DNA from: Mrakia gelida
Taxonomy: Eukaryota; Basidiomycota; Tremellomycetes; Cystofilobasidiales; Mrakiaceae
Reading direction: 5' to 3'
DNA length: 64,000 bases
Assembly: GCA_024345305.1 (NCBI GenBank)
Contig: BRON01000001.1
Coordinates: 682,001 to 746,000 of the forward strand
Both the position numbers and the translations under genes were made by a program. Each line of letters starts with the position of its first letter. Position 1 is the first letter of the stretch. Under the pieces are notes generated by a model that saw nothing but the letters and a program-made list of their open reading frames with translations, did not search any database and was not told where the DNA came from. This document shows positions 61,737-64,000 of this stretch, in pieces.

Positions 61737-62759
61737 AGCATTCTTTTCTACGCGCGTCGAGTCCTCTTCGTTTACATTCCCTTTCTTATCCACTTCGACC
61801 TAGTTTAGTAGACCCTTCCCAGCCTCCTTTCCTTGCTCGACGATCCATGTCTCTTTCCTTCGACTCTCGACCCTGTTTCGGTCTCAAGGTGGACGAGTGT
61901 CGGCAAGAAAGACAGGTTCAACGCGTCGTTCCCGTTTCGCATCATGAAGAGGCGACCTTCCCTCGTCGCAGCTTTTTGGCATCGCGTCATCCGCTTTCGC
62001 CAAGAAACCTGTACAGTTACCACCGCCCGCTTCTGCAGTTTTGGAAGGACTCTCGATTTAGAAGCTGAGAGTTCAAACGAGGGAGGAAAGCGAGGGCTGA
62101 ACGAGACATCGAGCTGGCAAGCTCTCCTCGAACCGCTCTGCCTACAGAAAGCTGGTAAAGTGGCGGGGGTCTGATCTCTACGACTGGATGTGACCCTAGA
62201 GAACGTTCTTCCAAAGCTGAAAGCTCAAGAAGAGGTCAAAGGAAGGTATCGCGTCGGGAGGTCGTTCCTTGGCGCGCTGATTATCGAGGTGAAGTCCTCG
62301 ACGATGACTGGAAAGAGGTCTGAGCAAATCCTCTGCCTGCCTCGAGATCCAGGGATTCGAAGTATACCAGTGTTCCTGGTCCCGAAGCGTATCTAGGAGT
62401 CAGAGCCGCCATAATCGACCAGGAACCGAGGGGGAGAGGGGGGAGGCGAAAACGTGAGGTTCGATTTCGTCCGAGCTCACTCACCTCTTTGCTTGGTTTT
62501 GAGGGATTTCTCTATACCAACCACCACCGGAGCCTTGGCCTGTGTCTCTTCCATCCGCCAAGGTTCAGCGTCCTGAAAATGTTCGCTCCCCTCCAACCAT
62601 CATCGTCTGATTCCTATCAGCAAAACGTCTCGACCTCGCCTCCGGTCCTTCCTTCCCTCGCTCCCTTCCCTTCACCTTCCCTCTTCGGGTCCAGGCTCTC
62701 GATCCTCAGCCTCGCTCTCAGGCCAGCTCACCACTTCCACCACCTCCAACTTCAAAATC
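61737..62759. other. Intergenic, promoter and leader of the ENA-type ATPase
   Basis: About 1 kb. The last 180 bp contain an ATG at 62578 that opens a frame overlapping the ATPase start codon in another frame. The sequence just before 62760 (CCACTTCCACCACCTCC) is the C-rich leader type seen before other starts in this window. Confidence 0.45.
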
Positions 62760-64000
62760 ATGGCTCACACCAATATCTTTGTCGCTCCTGCTCCTCCCCT
62801 TCCTGGACCAGCTCATACGACTGATGCTGAGGAAATCGTCAAGGCCCTCAAGTCCAACGTTCGTCTCGGTCTCTCGGATGCCAAAGCGCTCGAGCTCAAG
62901 GGAATTTACGGTCTCAACCAGATCAAACCTCCTGAGAAGCCATCAGTGAGTTCACCTTCCCCTAGCTGGTCGTTCCTTGGTCTCGTACGAGCGAGCGAGC
63001 TCGTCGAGAAGGAGGGAGGGGCCGGCTGCAGCGAAAGCGAGCTGACTTTGATCTTCCTCCTCCTCGTCTTCTATCTCAGCCTTGGAAACTTCTCGGTCGT
63101 CAAGTCGCCAACGCTATGACGTGAGATCTTACCTTCCCAGCTCTCGCGTAGAGTCAACAAGTGACTGATGATATCCTTCTTTCTCTCCCTCAGCGTCGTT
63201 CTTCTCGCCTGCATGGCCGTCTCTGTTCGTCTGCTCTTCCCTCCTTCCCTCCGATTCGATCGAACCCATGCTCACGCCTCCCTCTCTCGCTTTATCTACT
63301 CAGTTCGGAACTCAAGACTGGATTGAAGCGGGAGTCATCTTCGCTCTCGTCGTCCTCAACGTCTCAGGCGAGTACCGTCGATCTACTCCGCGTCGCTTCG
63401 TTGTTTGGCTGACCTGCTCACTCCCTCTCTCTTCCTGGATCTCGCAGTTGGATTCTTCCAAGAGTGGAAAGCAGAGAAGACAGTCGCTGCTCTCGCCTCC
63501 GTCGGATCTCCCACTGCTACAGTCATTCGTCACGACGCTGCCGGCAAGGCTGGGAGCGATGGAATCACGTCGACGATTGAGGTTGAGGACGTCGTCCCGT
63601 GAGTTCCTTGCTTCTTCTCCTCAACCGTGCTGCGAACTGACCAGAAACCCCGTCTTTCTCTTCACCAGCGGAGACATCATCCTCCTCAGCAACGGAGACG
63701 TTGTCCCAGCCGACGCTCGAATCATCCCCGACTACATCTCCGCTCTCGAAACCGACGAGGCTCTCCTCACTGGAGAATCGCTCCCCGTCTCGAAAAAGAC
63801 TGCTCTTCTTACTGAGGTTGAGTGCCCTGTCGGAGATAAGAAGAACATGGTCAGTCTGCTCTGGGCTCCCTCTTTTTCGTCGCGTGGAAAGGAAGCTGAC
63901 GACCCTCGTTTTCATTCGTTCGACGCGTCTAGGTCTTCGCCGGATCTCAAGTCACCAAGGGTCGAGCTCGCTGCATCGTCGTCGCCACTGGAATGGGAAC
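62760..64000 (+). CDS. ENA1: ENA-type P-type cation ATPase, 5' part
   Basis: N-terminal third of a P-type IID ATPase that exports Na+ or K+ across the plasma membrane, cut by the window end. It starts MAHTNIFVAPAPPLPG. EEIVKALKSNVRLGLSDA is the cation-ATPase N-terminal domain. Helix 1-2 are VANAMTVVLLACMAVSF and WIEAGVIFALVVLNVSVGFF, then QEWKAEKTVAALASVGSPTA. The actuator domain has VPGDIILLSNGDVVPADARI and the phosphatase motif TDEALLTGESLPVSK, then KNMVFAGSQVTKGRARC. Exons: 62760-62945, 63080-63120, 63194-63224, then from 63301. The intron 63368-63447 starts with GCGAGT, a GC donor. The catalytic DKTGT lies beyond the window. ENA pumps help tolerance to alkaline or saline conditions. Confidence 0.88.
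63368..63447 (+). other. GC-AG intron in the ENA-type ATPase gene
   Basis: Donor TCAG|GCGAGT, branch site CTGAC, acceptor CTCGCAG. It joins LVVLNVS to VGFFQEW, a conserved helix-to-actuator junction, in frame. Confidence 0.8.

Overview
The window looks like nuclear DNA of a basidiomycete yeast, most likely Microbotryomycetes (Rhodotorula/Sporobolomyces-like). The sequence is moderately GC-rich. Genes are close together and cut by many short introns (about 50-120 nt) with GTGAGT-like donors, a CTGAC branch site and a CAG acceptor. The protein set is fungal: hexose transporter, PP1, Eme1, an Rrm4-like RNA-binding protein, WSC-domain proteins, and Yor1-type and ENA-type pumps. Introns break nearly every gene, so CDS entries give the outer limits of the spliced coding region. 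I rebuilt exon joins by hand from reading frame, splice signals and family motifs. No RNA gene, CRISPR array or transposon was recognised.

Layout: 0.5-9.2 kb (minus strand) holds a sugar porter, an HSF-type DNA-binding protein and a FIST-domain protein. 9.35-13.3 kb (plus) holds protein-L-isoaspartate methyltransferase, a collapsed methyltransferase pseudogene and its intact paralogue. 13.7-19.8 kb (minus) holds two tandem PP1 catalytic subunits. 22-29.6 kb (plus) holds an unknown protein, a small unresolved gene and an ATR1-like MFS exporter. 29.9-35.9 kb (minus) is one large secreted protein: a beta-helix followed by five WSC domains. 36.5-37.0 kb (plus) is an orphan exon. 37.3-43.3 kb (minus) holds two tandem single-pass membrane proteins with a conserved cytoplasmic PPSY motif. 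44.2-51.3 kb (minus) holds the Rrm4-like protein and Eme1. 51.8-64 kb (plus) holds another SAM methyltransferase, a Yor1-like ABC transporter and the 5' part of an ENA-type P-ATPase cut by the window edge.

These are mostly independent housekeeping, transport and cell-surface genes rather than one pathway. The recurring theme is local duplication: PP1, the membrane-protein pair, methyltransferase plus pseudogene, and WSC repeats. The least ordinary signals are a palindrome around ACGCGT repeated in introns of many unrelated genes, extreme exon structures (a 4-nt exon, an intron directly after ATG, GC-AG introns), the beta-helix/WSC protein, the PPxY membrane pair, a diverged second PP1, and a Yor1-like transporter that appears to lack two transmembrane helices.
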